A DNA stretch of 64,000 bases from 73-13 sp035556075 (GTDB lineage: Bacteria; Actinomycetota; Actinomycetes; Actinomycetales; Microbacteriaceae). The notes beneath the pieces were generated by a model. That model did no database searches. It was not told the origin of the DNA and saw only the letters and a list, made by a program, of their open reading frames with translations. The translations under genes and the position numbers were made by a program. Shown one piece after another: positions 44,641 to 53,174 of the stretch (the stretch's first letter is position 1; each line of letters starts with the position of its first letter). The DNA is taken from positions 9,791 to 73,790 of the forward strand of contig DATMFQ010000012.1 of assembly GCA_035556075.1 (NCBI GenBank), written 5' to 3'.

Positions 44641-46764
44641 GTGGCACCCACAGCCGAAGCAACGGCGAAGTCCCGCGCACACGCGCCCCGTCGGCGCGCC
44701 CGCCCCGGCGATGAGACCGGCGTCATCCCGATCCTGGCGCGCGCGGCTCGCGAGGTCGAGTCCGCCGTGCAGAAGGGCCCGCTCAAGCCGGCGAGCCGCA
44801 CCCGGTTCCAGGTCGCCGCGCTGCTGCTCCGGGAGGAGAAGGAGCGAGTCAAGCACGACGAGCACCTCACCGAGGCCGACCGTCAGAGCGAGCAGAAGCG
44901 GCTCGACGGACTCGCGGGCATCCTCGCGAAGACCGCGGCACGAGACCCGAGCCTCATGGGACTCCTCGAGGCCGACGCGCCGACCACACCCGCCGCGAAG
45001 GCGCTGCGGCGCCAGATGCTCATCGATGCCGGCATCGAACTCGCCCCCGAGGAGCTGCTCATCGTCGAGGAGCCGAAGCAGGTCGAGGCCCAGACCACCA
45101 AGCAGGTGCTGCCCGCCTCCGTTCGCCAGATGCAGATGGCGAATCCGTTCCTCGCCCCCGATCTCGACGCGCTGCAGCCGCAGCGCACCACGACCGGTCG
45201 GCTGCTGAACTGGGAGCTCGTCGAGCCGCTCTTCCGCTCGTTCGAATCCGGTGCGGGCGGTGTCGCGGCGTCGATGGAGCTCCCGGCGCCCGGATCGCTG
45301 AAGGCGGCGGGTGATCTCGAGCTCATGCCGCACCAGTCACAGTTCGTCGAGAGCGCTCGGCAGGGGCACCGCACCTTCCTCCTCGCTGATGAGCCGGGAC
45401 TCGGGAAGACCGCGCAGGCGCTACTCGCCGCGCAGGCCACCGGTGCCTTCCCGCTGCTCGCCGTCGTCCCGAACGTCGTCAAGACGAACTGGGCGCGCGA
45501 GGTCGCTCGTTGGATCCCGAATCGACGCGTGTCCGTCGTGCACGGCGACGGCGACGACGTTGACGCCTTCGCCGATGTCATCGTCGTCAACTATGAGGTG
45601 CTCGACCGGCACGTCGGCTGGCTCGGCAGGTTCGGCTTCAAGGGCATGGTCGTCGACGAGGCGCATTTCATCAAGAACCTGAAGTCGGAGCGCTCGAAGC
45701 ACGTGCTCGCGCTGTCTCGCAATATCCGCGCGGCGCACCCGCGGGCGCTCTTCGTCGCCCTCACCGGCACGCCCCTCATCAACACGATCGAGGACTTCCG
45801 TGCGATCTGGCTGTACCTCGGCTGGCTCATCGAGGACGGCCGCGGCAACCAGAAGCCGTCGCCGCAGCTGCTGAGCGAACTCGAGGCGACAGGGCTGACT
45901 CCGCTCGACCCCGGGTTCTTCGCCGCGGCGCGGCAGGCGGTCATTGATCTCGGCATCGTCCGGCGACGCAAGGTGGACGTCGCCGCCGACATCCCCGCGC
46001 GGCGCATCGCCGACATCCCGGTCGAGCTCGACGACGAGCTGGGCGGCTCGATCCGCGCCGCCGAGCAGGCGCTCACCACGCGGCTCCTCGACCGCTATGC
46101 GCGGCTCGTCGCGCTCCGGCCAGATGCCGCCCGCGAGGATCTCATTCGGGTCGTCGCGCACGCCGAGCTCGAGGAGTCGAAGGGGGCCACGGGCGGCGAC
46201 AATGTCTTCACGATGGTCCGACGCATCGGGCAGGGCAAGGCGAGTCTCGCCGCCGACTACACGGCCAACCTGGCCCGCTCCGTCGGCAAGGTCGTGTTCT
46301 TCGCCAAGCACATCGACGTCATGGACACCGTGGAAGACCAGCTCGCCCGCCTGGGCGTGCGCTCGGTGTCGATCCGCGGTGACCAGAGCGCCAAGGCACG
46401 CCAGGAGGCCATCGATTCGTTCACCAACGACCCGGCGGTCGAGGTCGTCGTCTGCTCGCTGCTCGCCGCCGGCGTCGGGCTCAACCTGCAGGCGGCGTCG
46501 AACGTCGTCCTCGCGGAGCTGTCCTGGACGTCGGCGGAGCAGACGCAGGCGATCGACCGGGTGCACCGGATCGGGCAGGACATGCCTGTCACCGCCTGGC
46601 GGATCATCGCGGCCCACACCGTCGACGCCCGCATCGCTGACCTCATCGGCGAGAAGGCCGGGCTCGCCGCGCGCGCGCTCGATGGCGCCGACGACGAGGT
46701 CCAGGCCGAGACGAACATCCAGCTCGAGGCGATCGCCGGGCTGCTGCGCGACGCGCTCGCCTGA
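44641..46764 (+). CDS. SNF2/DEAH-type helicase-like ATPase
   Basis: About 707 residues from the GTG at 44641; an ATG at 44500 would add 47 Arg/Pro-rich residues unlike a real N-terminus. A basic, Lys/Arg-rich N-terminal 200 residues of unknown fold is followed by an SNF2 motor: ELMPHQSQFVESA, Walker A DEPGLGKT (250-257), VVDEAHFIKN (DEAH at 339), ALTGTPLIN, then the second lobe KVVFFAKHIDVMD, VVVCSLLAAGVGLNLQAAS and QAIDRVHRIGQ. SNF2 motors translocate on double-stranded DNA to remodel complexes. No nuclease or methylase neighbour is seen, so no defence system is implied. Confidence 0.85.
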   Translation: MAPTAEATAKSRAHAPRRRARPGDETGVIPILARAAREVESAVQKGPLKPASRTRFQVAALLLREEKERVKHDEHLTEADRQSEQKRLDGLAGILAKTAARDPSLMGLLEADAPTTPAAKALRRQMLIDAGIELAPEELLIVEEPKQVEAQTTKQVLPASVRQMQMANPFLAPDLDALQPQRTTTGRLLNWELVEPLFRSFESGAGGVAASMELPAPGSLKAAGDLELMPHQSQFVESARQGHRTFLLADEPGLGKTAQALLAAQATGAFPLLAVVPNVVKTNWAREVARWIPNRRVSVVHGDGDDVDAFADVIVVNYEVLDRHVGWLGRFGFKGMVVDEAHFIKNLKSERSKHVLALSRNIRAAHPRALFVALTGTPLINTIEDFRAIWLYLGWLIEDGRGNQKPSPQLLSELEATGLTPLDPGFFAAARQAVIDLGIVRRRKVDVAADIPARRIADIPVELDDELGGSIRAAEQALTTRLLDRYARLVALRPDAAREDLIRVVAHAELEESKGATGGDNVFTMVRRIGQGKASLAADYTANLARSVGKVVFFAKHIDVMDTVEDQLARLGVRSVSIRGDQSAKARQEAIDSFTNDPAVEVVVCSLLAAGVGLNLQAASNVVLAELSWTSAEQTQAIDRVHRIGQDMPVTAWRIIAAHTVDARIADLIGEKAGLAARALDGADDEVQAETNIQLEAIAGLLRDALA

Positions 46765-46802
46765 GCGGAGACGGTCCGCCGTCCCCGAGTTCGCCGCTCC
46801 GC

Positions 46803-46814
46803 TAGGCTCGCGGC
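46803..46814 (+). promoter_or_regulatory. Leaderless-type promoter (TAGGCT, 6 nt before GTG)
   Basis: TAGGCT at 46803-46808, 6 nt, then the GTG of the alpha/beta-hydrolase gene. Confidence 0.5.
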
Positions 46815-47768
46815 GTGGTGCTCGATGCGACGCCCCGACGGCAGGGGGACCCGTCCGATCTCCGGGGGATGACGGCTGCGGAGGCGATGCAGCGCGACCG
46901 CGAGCTCGAGGGGATCGACTGGTCCCACATTCCTCCCGACATCCAGCGGTGGAGCATCGACGCGCCGAGCGGGCGGCTCGCGGGGATCCAGGCCGGTGCG
47001 CCGGGGTCGCTGCGCATCCTGCTCGTGCCGGGGGTGACGGGCTCGAAGGAGGACTTCCTGCTCATGCTGCCGCTGCTGGCCAGCGCGGGCTATCTCGTCG
47101 AGAGCTACGACCTCGCGGGCCACTACGACTCGATCGATGCGGGCCCGGAGCGGCTCGACCCGCCGCGGCGACACTACGATCATGACCTCTTCGTCGACGA
47201 CCTGCTCGCCGTCATCGACCACGGCGAGGGCCCCGTCCACCTGCTCGGCTACTCGTTCGCCGGCACTGTCGCGCAGCTCGTCGCGGTGCGCCACCCGGAG
47301 CGCATCGCCTCGCTGACTTTGCTGTCATGCCCGCCGGTCGCGGGGCAGACCTTCCGCGCGACGAAGAGCGCACTTGGGCCACTGTCCCGAGTGGTCGGCG
47401 GACGGCAGGGCGCCGGGCTCATGCTCTGGGGCATCCGGCAGAACTTCAACCGGACGCCGCAGCACCGCTACGACTTCGTCATGGCACGAATGCCGCGGTT
47501 GCGTCGCGCGGCAATCGATGACGTCATCGGGCTCATGCGTCGCACGCCCGATCTCGCCTCCGAGCTCGCGGCGCTCCGGTTGCCGAAGCTCGTCGCGTAC
47601 GGTGCGCACGACCTCTGGCCGGCCGGCGCGCACGAGCGCTTCGCGCGGGACATCGGCGCGAGGGTCGTCCGCTATGACGAGGCGGGGCACAGCCCGTGCG
47701 AGGAGACGCCGCACCAGCTCAGCCGCGACCTGCTCCAGCTGATCGAGGGTACTCAGGCCGAGGTGTAG
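46815..47768 (+). CDS. Alpha/beta-hydrolase
   Basis: 317 residues, GTG start. Classic fold: LLVPGVTGSKEDF (oxyanion region), nucleophile Ser in LLGYSFAGTVAQLVA, Asp in VAYGAHDLWPAGAHERFA and His in YDEAGHSPCEETPHQLS. The first 60 residues form a polar extension. No specific ester or epoxide substrate can be named. Convergent and overlapping by 16 bp with the glycosyltransferase gene. Confidence 0.82.
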   Translation: MVLDATPRRQGDPSDLRGMTAAEAMQRDRELEGIDWSHIPPDIQRWSIDAPSGRLAGIQAGAPGSLRILLVPGVTGSKEDFLLMLPLLASAGYLVESYDLAGHYDSIDAGPERLDPPRRHYDHDLFVDDLLAVIDHGEGPVHLLGYSFAGTVAQLVAVRHPERIASLTLLSCPPVAGQTFRATKSALGPLSRVVGGRQGAGLMLWGIRQNFNRTPQHRYDFVMARMPRLRRAAIDDVIGLMRRTPDLASELAALRLPKLVAYGAHDLWPAGAHERFARDIGARVVRYDEAGHSPCEETPHQLSRDLLQLIEGTQAEV

Positions 47769-48523
47769 CTCGCGCCGGGCTCCTCGTCGGCGAGTCGGCT
47801 CGCGACCCACTCGCGTCGGCGGTCGAGGTAATTCTGCTCCGAGCCGTTGAGCGCGAGCGTGACGAGCGCCATCCGGACCCGGCGGCCGAGTCCGCGCCAG
47901 GTGTCGAAGGGCCGCGCCGAGACGCCGACGACGAGGCTCCGGTCGAAGCGCACCCCCATGCCGGGCTCGAGATTGATCGTGAGGTCGAGGTCGTCGTGGA
48001 CGTCGGCGCGATCGACGTGGGCGCGTTGCCGCAGCGTCGGCCAGATGCTCGCCCGCAGTGCGAGGTTCGAGCCGAAGAGCACGTCGTGGGCGAAGAGTCG
48101 GCCGAGGATCGCGGGATACAGGTCGAGGTAGCAGTGAGTGGCGATCCAGTGGATGACGGCGTTGCGTCCGTAGAACCGCCCCGGCCCGCTCAGCGCGTCG
48201 AGCCCGGGTGCGGCCTCGAAGGCCGCGACGACGCGGGCGACCCAGTCGGCTGGCGGCACGGAGTCCGCGTCGAGGCGCAGCAACAGCTCATAGGATGCCG
48301 CATTGAACCCGGCGGCGGTCGCGAGCGGGATGCCGCGGCGCGGCTGTGTGACGACTCGAGCACCGTGCCGGAGGGCGACCTCGACGGTGTTGTCGGTCGA
48401 ACCGTTGTCGACGACGATGAGCTCGTCGGGCGCGTGGGTCTGCCGGTCGAGGGCCGTCAGGCACTGCTCGAGCATCTCCGCGTCGTTGAGCGAAGGCACG
48501 ATGACCGAGGTGCGCAGTGACAT
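47753..48523 (-). CDS. Glycosyltransferase family 2 protein
   Basis: About 256 residues. GT-A fold: SVIVPSLNDAEMLEQCL, ELIVVDNGSTDNTVEVA and the metal-binding RLDADSVPP (DxD). A hydrophobic stretch (about 130-160) suggests membrane association, as for enzymes using lipid-linked sugars. The ATG at 48523 (MSLRTSV) was chosen over 48529 because the minus-strand -10 TAGCCT ends 7 nt before it; it would abut the other. Target polysaccharide or lipid unknown. Confidence 0.8.
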   Translation of the reverse strand: MSLRTSVIVPSLNDAEMLEQCLTALDRQTHAPDELIVVDNGSTDNTVEVALRHGARVVTQPRRGIPLATAAGFNAASYELLLRLDADSVPPADWVARVVAAFEAAPGLDALSGPGRFYGRNAVIHWIATHCYLDLYPAILGRLFAHDVLFGSNLALRASIWPTLRQRAHVDRADVHDDLDLTINLEPGMGVRFDRSLVVGVSARPFDTWRGLGRRVRMALVTLALNGSEQNYLDRRREWVASRLADEEPGASYTSA

Positions 48524-48530
48524 CGGCATC

Positions 48531-48540
48531 AGGCTACCCT
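48531..48540. promoter_or_regulatory. Overlapping divergent -10 elements
   Basis: Plus-strand TACCCT (48535-48540) lies 6 nt before the PrsW-like GTG at 48547. Minus-strand TAGCCT (plus-strand 48531-48536) lies 7 nt before the glycosyltransferase ATG. They share the TA bases, so only one polymerase could open here at a time. Confidence 0.5.
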
Positions 48541-48546
48541 GGCGAC

Positions 48547-49608
48547 GTGTCGCAATCACGGCGTTCGCGGCGCGTCCCGGGCCAGTTCCTCCTCGCGACG
48601 ATCGGCATCCCGATCGCCTCCCTCGGGGTGCTGTTCGTGCTCGGACTCTGGTTCGACCTGCTCGGTCCCGGTGACGCCTTGCTCGGGATGGCGCTCGCGC
48701 TCCTGCCGTTCGCGATCGTCGTCGCCGGGGTGCGGTGGGTGGATCGCTGGGAGCGGGAGCCGCGCTGGGCGGTCGCCTTTGCCCTGCTGTGGGGCGCGGG
48801 CTTCTGCGCGATCATCGGCATCTCCGTCGACTTCGGTGCCGCCGGACCGGGCAGTCATCTCACGGTCGCGGTGGTGCAGGCGCCGATCGTCGAGGAGGTC
48901 GCGAAGGCGCTCGTGCTCCTCATCCTCGTCGTCGTCGCCCGGCGGCAGCTCGACGGGCCGGTCGACGGCATTGTCTACGCGGCTTGGACCGCGGCGGGGT
49001 TCGCATTCATCGAGAACGTCCTGTACTTCGGCGCCGAGTTCGCCACCGGCGGCGATGTCCCCGGCCTGTTCCTCGTGCGCGGCCTCATGTCGCCATTCGC
49101 CCACCTCATGTTCAGCGCCTGCGTCGGCATCGCCGTCGGTGCGGCTGTGCGTCGCGGGCGCAGCTTCCCTGGCGTGGCGCTGGCCTGGCTGCTCGGGCTC
49201 GTGCCCGCGATCGGGCTGCACCTGGTGTGGAACGTCGCACTGGTGGTCGTCTCGGATTTCCTGGTCTATTACCTCCTCGTCCAGCTGCCACTGTTTGCCG
49301 GCATGGTGTGGGCGGTGTCGTGGTTCCGCCGCGAGGAGCGACGGATCACGGCGGCGCGGCTGAGCGAGTTCGCCGCGGCGGGCTACTTGCACCTGAGCGA
49401 GGTCGACACCCTGGCGACCCGCGAGGGACGTCGCCGCGCCCGCCAGTGGGCGAGCGACTCGGGCCGCGGTGCCGAGATGCATGCGTACATCCGGACCGCG
49501 ACGCGACTCGCCTTCGCCGGGCAGCGCTCCCGCACCGGCGGTGGCGCGGAGGAGGTCGAGCAGGCGCTCGTGGCGTTCGAGGCGGCTCGGGCCGAGATCC
49601 GGCGCTGA
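48547..49608 (+). CDS. PrsW-family intramembrane protease
   Basis: 353 residues from the GTG at 48547. About eight membrane helices, then a 100-residue soluble tail. PrsW motifs: APIVEEVAKAL (EExxK, Glu116-Glu117-Lys120), FAFIENVLYF, RGLMSPFAHLMFSACVGIAVG and GLHLVWN. In Bacillus, PrsW cuts an anti-sigma factor at site 1; no sigma/anti-sigma gene lies beside this one, so its substrate is unknown. The tail (AARLSEFAAAGYLHLSEVDTLATREGRRRA) resembles that of other actinobacterial PrsW proteins. Confidence 0.85.
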   Translation: MSQSRRSRRVPGQFLLATIGIPIASLGVLFVLGLWFDLLGPGDALLGMALALLPFAIVVAGVRWVDRWEREPRWAVAFALLWGAGFCAIIGISVDFGAAGPGSHLTVAVVQAPIVEEVAKALVLLILVVVARRQLDGPVDGIVYAAWTAAGFAFIENVLYFGAEFATGGDVPGLFLVRGLMSPFAHLMFSACVGIAVGAAVRRGRSFPGVALAWLLGLVPAIGLHLVWNVALVVVSDFLVYYLLVQLPLFAGMVWAVSWFRREERRITAARLSEFAAAGYLHLSEVDTLATREGRRRARQWASDSGRGAEMHAYIRTATRLAFAGQRSRTGGGAEEVEQALVAFEAARAEIRR

Positions 49609-49641
49609 GGGCGTGGCCCCCGCGGCCGGCGTCGCAGCGGA

Positions 49642-49662
49642 CGGACTACACTGGACAGTCCG
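49642..49662 (+). promoter_or_regulatory. Dyad CGGACT-N9-AGTCCG over the -10 of the HelD-like gene
   Basis: Inverted arms CGGACT (49642-49647) and AGTCCG (49657-49662) flank the -10-like TACACT (49647-49652), 22 bp before the ATG. A repressor or RNAP-associated factor could bind it. I could not confirm whether it matches the rifamycin-associated element known upstream of some helR genes. Confidence 0.5.
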
Positions 49663-49683
49663 CAATTTCCAGGTGGGAGAGCG

Positions 49684-51936
49684 ATGACGTCGGCTGAAGT
49701 GGCTCGTGAGCGCGAGTATGTGCATGGTCTGTATGCGCGCCTCGATGGCATTCGCGACGCGGTGCAGCGCGAGCTCGAGGCCGTGCGCGGCGTTGGCGGC
49801 GACGGGGGCACACACCAGTCACGGACCGAGCGGGACGCATTCGCCCGGATCTATGAGGACCGGATCGCCCAGCTGCGGGAGATCGACGAGCGGCTCGCGT
49901 TCGGTCGGCTCGAGCTGCAGCCGGTCGACGGCGAGGAGGTGCTCCACTACATCGGTCGGATCGGGCTGCGCGACGAGGAGCAGCAGCCGTTGCTGCTGGA
50001 CTGGCGGGTGCCGCAGGCGTCCGCGTTCTACCAGGCGACCGCCGCGGCCCCGCTCGGGGCCAGGGCGCGACGCCACCTGCATTCGCGCGGTCGCGACGTC
50101 ATCGGGGTCGACGACGAGGTCTTCGACTCGGCGCTGCTCGCGGAGGATCGCGCTGAGCTGCAGGGTGAGGCGGCGCTCATGGCCGCGCTCACGATGGAGC
50201 GCACCGGGCGCATGCAGGACATTGTCGCGACCATCCAGGCGGAGCAGGACCGGATCATTCGTGCCGACCTGCACGGGGCCCTCGTCGTGCAGGGCGGGCC
50301 GGGCACCGGCAAGACCGCGGTCGCGCTGCACCGCGCGGCCTACCTGCTCTACTCGCATCGGGAGCGGCTCGCCTCCGCGGGTGTGCTCATCGTCGGGCCG
50401 TCCCAGTCGTTCCTCGAGTACATCGAGGCGGTGCTGCCGTCGCTCGGCGAGACGGGGGTGGTGACGGCGTCGCTCGGCTCGCTGTTCCCCGGGGTCGAGG
50501 CGACGACCGAGGATCAGCCGGCGGCCGCGGCGCTCAAGGGCAGTCTCGAGATGGCGAAGCTGCTGCGGCGCGCGGTGAAGTCGCGCCAGGTGGCGCCAAC
50601 GGCCGACACCGATGTCGAGGTGGACGGTGAGCGGATCCGCGTACCCGCGTCGCTCGTGCGCGACGCGATGCGACGCGCCTGGGATTCGCACCGGCCCCAC
50701 AACGTCGCGAGGGTCACCTTCAACCGGGTCGCGATCACCGCGATCGCCGAGCTGCTCGCCGAGGAGCTGCGGCAGCGGGGCCGCGCGATCGACGACAGCG
50801 ACCTCGCGCTGCTGCGCGAGGATGTGCGCACCGCGTACGACGTCAAGGTGCTGCTCAACACCGCGTGGCTGCCGCTCACCCCGCAGAAGCTCGTCGAGGA
50901 CCTCTTTGCCCGGCCGAACTGGTTCGCGACGCTGACCCCGCGGTGGACGCCCGAGCAGCGGGCACTGCTGCGCCGCGATCGCGGGGCCGCATTCACCATC
51001 TCGGATGTGCCGCTCCTCGACGAGGCCGCGGAGTTGCTCGGCGAGGACCCCGTCGCGGACACGACGGGGCGGGAGCGCGAGCGCCAGTTCAAGCGGGATC
51101 TGGAGAATGCGCAGGCCGCGATCCGCAATATGCAGGTCGAGGGGCTCGTCGACGCCCGGCAGCTCGCCGAGTCGTTTGCGGATGGTGCGATGACCCGGGC
51201 GAGCGCCGCGGAGCTCGCCGTCAGCGATCGGACCTGGACGTTCGGCCACATTGTCGTCGACGAGGCGCAGGAGCTCTCGCCGATGCAATGGCGGCTCCTC
51301 GTGCGCAAGAATCCGCTGAAGTCGTTCACGATCGTCGGTGACGTCGCGCAGCTGTCGTCTGCGGCGGGCACGGGGGACTGGGAGCGGGCGCTGCGGCCGG
51401 TGTTTCGGGACGCCTGGCGTGTCGAGCACCTCACGGTCAACTACCGGACGCCAGCGCAGATCGCGGCCGCGGCGGAGGCGATGGCGGCGGCGAACGGGGT
51501 GCCGGTCACGCCGACGAAGTCGGTGCGGGAGGGTGACTGGCCGGTCGAGGTCGATCGGGTTGCTTCGGAAGACGGCCTTGCCGACGCGATCACCGCGGCC
51601 GTGCGCCGGGTCCGCGCCGATGCGGCCGATGCGGCCTCGGTCGCGGTCATCGCGACGCCGGCGACGATCGACCTCGTGGCGGCGCAGCTCACCGCGACGC
51701 TCGGCGCCGAGGTCCTCGGGCGCGGGAGCGCGGGGCTCCGCCGACCGGTCGCGCTGCTGAGCCCGCAGGACGCGAAGGGGCTCGAGTTCGACATCGTCAT
51801 CGTCGTCGAGCCGGCCGACATCATCGCCGATGCGCCGCGCGGCGCGGGGGCGCTGTATGTCGCGATGACCCGGCCGACGCAGCGCCTCGTGCTCGTCGCG
51901 GCGGGGCCGCTGCCGCGCGGCATCGACTACTTCTGA
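49684..51936 (+). CDS. HelD/HelR-like RNA-polymerase recycling ATPase (UvrD-like)
   Basis: 750 residues; AGGTGGGAGA site before the ATG. The N-terminal 120 residues form a long antiparallel helical arm (REREYVHGLYARLDGIRDAVQREL, FARIYEDRIAQLREIDERLAFG), then DWRVPQASAFYQAT. The motor is UvrD-like: Walker A GGPGTGKTAVALHRAAYLLY (204-211), VVDEAQELSPMQW, VGDVAQLSS, VNYRTPAQIA and KGLEFDIVIVVEP. HelD proteins insert into stalled RNA polymerase and release it; some actinobacterial members (HelR) also give rifamycin tolerance. Family firm, resistance role not shown by sequence. Confidence 0.9.
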   Translation: MTSAEVAREREYVHGLYARLDGIRDAVQRELEAVRGVGGDGGTHQSRTERDAFARIYEDRIAQLREIDERLAFGRLELQPVDGEEVLHYIGRIGLRDEEQQPLLLDWRVPQASAFYQATAAAPLGARARRHLHSRGRDVIGVDDEVFDSALLAEDRAELQGEAALMAALTMERTGRMQDIVATIQAEQDRIIRADLHGALVVQGGPGTGKTAVALHRAAYLLYSHRERLASAGVLIVGPSQSFLEYIEAVLPSLGETGVVTASLGSLFPGVEATTEDQPAAAALKGSLEMAKLLRRAVKSRQVAPTADTDVEVDGERIRVPASLVRDAMRRAWDSHRPHNVARVTFNRVAITAIAELLAEELRQRGRAIDDSDLALLREDVRTAYDVKVLLNTAWLPLTPQKLVEDLFARPNWFATLTPRWTPEQRALLRRDRGAAFTISDVPLLDEAAELLGEDPVADTTGRERERQFKRDLENAQAAIRNMQVEGLVDARQLAESFADGAMTRASAAELAVSDRTWTFGHIVVDEAQELSPMQWRLLVRKNPLKSFTIVGDVAQLSSAAGTGDWERALRPVFRDAWRVEHLTVNYRTPAQIAAAAEAMAAANGVPVTPTKSVREGDWPVEVDRVASEDGLADAITAAVRRVRADAADAASVAVIATPATIDLVAAQLTATLGAEVLGRGSAGLRRPVALLSPQDAKGLEFDIVIVVEPADIIADAPRGAGALYVAMTRPTQRLVLVAAGPLPRGIDYF

Positions 51937-51997
51937 GGCGCGGTCGGCGCAGTCCTCGACCTCGATGCGTTTCGTCCGGGCGGTGTGCCCCGCCCAG

Positions 51998-52009
51998 TAG
52001 CCTTGGCGC
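51998..52009 (+). promoter_or_regulatory. Leaderless-type promoter (TAGCCT, 6 nt before ATG)
   Basis: TAGCCT at 51998-52003, then 6 nt, then the ATG of the first YhhN-like gene. Confidence 0.5.
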
Positions 52010-52714
52010 ATGCGATGGAGCTGGCCGTTTCTCATCTATCCGCCGGTCGTGCTCCTCCATCTGGGGCTGCTCGCGGTGGGTGCCTCGGGCGCGCCCGTCA
52101 CAAAGGCGCTGCTCATGCCGGCGCTGCTGCTGGCGGTCGTGCTCACCGTCGGCGTCACGGCCCGACCCGAGCTCTTCCGCGCGGATGCGACGGGGGCCGC
52201 GCGCGGGCGCGTCCTCGCCGTGGCGCTCCTGCTCGCGCTCGGCATCGTCGCGTCCTGGTTCGGTGACATCCTGCTCGGCCCCTACTTCGTCGTGGGGCTC
52301 GCGAGCTTCGGGGTCGCGCACCTGCTGTTCATCGCGGCGTTCAATGGTCCGGCCGCCGCCCGGCGGCTCCCGGGGTGGACGCTCGCCTACGTGCCGCTCC
52401 TCGCACTCGCGCTCGTGCTCCTCTGGCCGCACCTCGGTGAGCTTCGTGTCGTGGTGGCCGGCTACGGCATCGTCCTCGCACTCACGGCGATGACCGCGGC
52501 GCGGGTGAGCGGGCTGACGGCGCTCGGCGGTGGGTTGTTCCTCGCCAGCGACACGCTCCTGGCCTTCCGGCTCTTCCAACCCGGCTTTGTCGAGGCGTTC
52601 CCCGACCCGTGGCAGGACCTGCTCATCATGGTGCTGTACTGCGCGGGCGAGGGACTCATTGCCCTCGGCGTGCTGCGCCGCCTCGCGGATCGGTCGGCGG
52701 CGCCAGCGGTGTAG
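52010..52714 (+). CDS. YhhN-family (lysoplasmalogenase-like) membrane protein, copy 1
   Basis: 234 residues, about eight membrane helices. Family marks: the acidic SWFGDILLGPYFVVGLASFGVAHLLFI region and the ending LFLASDTLLAFRLF, both typical of YhhN/TMEM86, some of which hydrolyse lysoplasmalogen. The C-terminal FPDPWQDLLIMVLYCAGEGLIALGVLRRL is closely similar to the second copy (53175-53885), on the other side of rpsO. The rpsO -10 element overlaps this gene's stop. Confidence 0.75.
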   Translation: MRWSWPFLIYPPVVLLHLGLLAVGASGAPVTKALLMPALLLAVVLTVGVTARPELFRADATGAARGRVLAVALLLALGIVASWFGDILLGPYFVVGLASFGVAHLLFIAAFNGPAAARRLPGWTLAYVPLLALALVLLWPHLGELRVVVAGYGIVLALTAMTAARVSGLTALGGGLFLASDTLLAFRLFQPGFVEAFPDPWQDLLIMVLYCAGEGLIALGVLRRLADRSAAPAV

Positions 52715-52806
52715 ACTGCTTCGGTTGCCGTGTACCGGCCGCGGATCAAGAGCGCCTGAGCATGCCGGCTCAGGCACCGCGCAGCGAGAGGAAGGGGAGC
52801 CGCCCT
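52712..52806 (+). promoter_or_regulatory. rpsO promoter and leader with hairpin
   Basis: TAGACT (52712-52717) implies a transcript start near 52724. The 80-nt leader has an 8-bp hairpin GCCTGAGC / GCTCAGGC (52754-52761 with 52768-52775) and a GGAAGGGGAG ribosome site. S15 represses its own translation through leader structures in several bacteria, so this is a candidate autoregulatory site. Confidence 0.5.
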
Positions 52807-53076
52807 ATGGCTCTGGACGCCGACATCAAGAAGGCCATCATCGACGAGTACGCCACCCACCCGGGCGACACCGGCTCCCCCGAGGTGCAGGTCGCGTTGC
52901 TGTCGAAGCGCATCAAGGACCTCACCGAGCACCTCAAGTCGCACAAGCACGACCACCACTCCCGTCGTGGCCTGCTGCTGCTCGTCGGTCAGCGTCGCCG
53001 CCTCCTCGGGTACCTCCAGGACATCGACATCACGCGCTACCGCACGCTCATCGAGCGCCTGGGCCTGCGCCGCTGA
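52807..53076 (+). CDS. rpsO: 30S ribosomal protein S15
   Basis: 89 residues, standard length. DIKKAIIDEYATHPGDTGSPEVQVALLSKRI, LTEHLKSHKHDHHSRRGLLLLVGQRRRLLGYL and the ending TLIERLGLRR are invariant S15 features. Binds the 16S central domain and helps form bridge B4. pnp, usually the next gene, is 6.3 kb downstream here. Confidence 0.97.
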   Translation: MALDADIKKAIIDEYATHPGDTGSPEVQVALLSKRIKDLTEHLKSHKHDHHSRRGLLLLVGQRRRLLGYLQDIDITRYRTLIERLGLRR

Positions 53077-53100
53077 GCCCAGCCGCCCGCGAGGCTGTCG

Positions 53101-53134
53101 CGAAGGCCGTCACCTAAGCGGGTGGCGGCCTTCG
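53101..53134 (+). terminator. Terminator hairpin after rpsO
   Basis: 14-bp stem with one G-T pair (53101-53114 with 53121-53134) and a 6-nt loop, 24 bp after the rpsO stop. It ends rpsO transcription before the second YhhN-like gene. Confidence 0.7.
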
Positions 53135-53162
53135 GCATCTCCGCGATGTCGGTGCCCGGGGT

Positions 53163-53174
53163 TAGCATCCTCGC
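53163..53174 (+). promoter_or_regulatory. Leaderless-type promoter (TAGCAT, 6 nt before GTG)
   Basis: TAGCAT at 53163-53168, then 6 nt, then the GTG of the second YhhN-like gene. Confidence 0.45.

Noticed and set aside
44641..46764. SNF2-type helicase as part of a phage-defence island
   Set aside because: Neighbours are a peptidase, hydrolase, glycosyltransferase and PrsW protease; no nuclease, methylase or other defence partner is seen.
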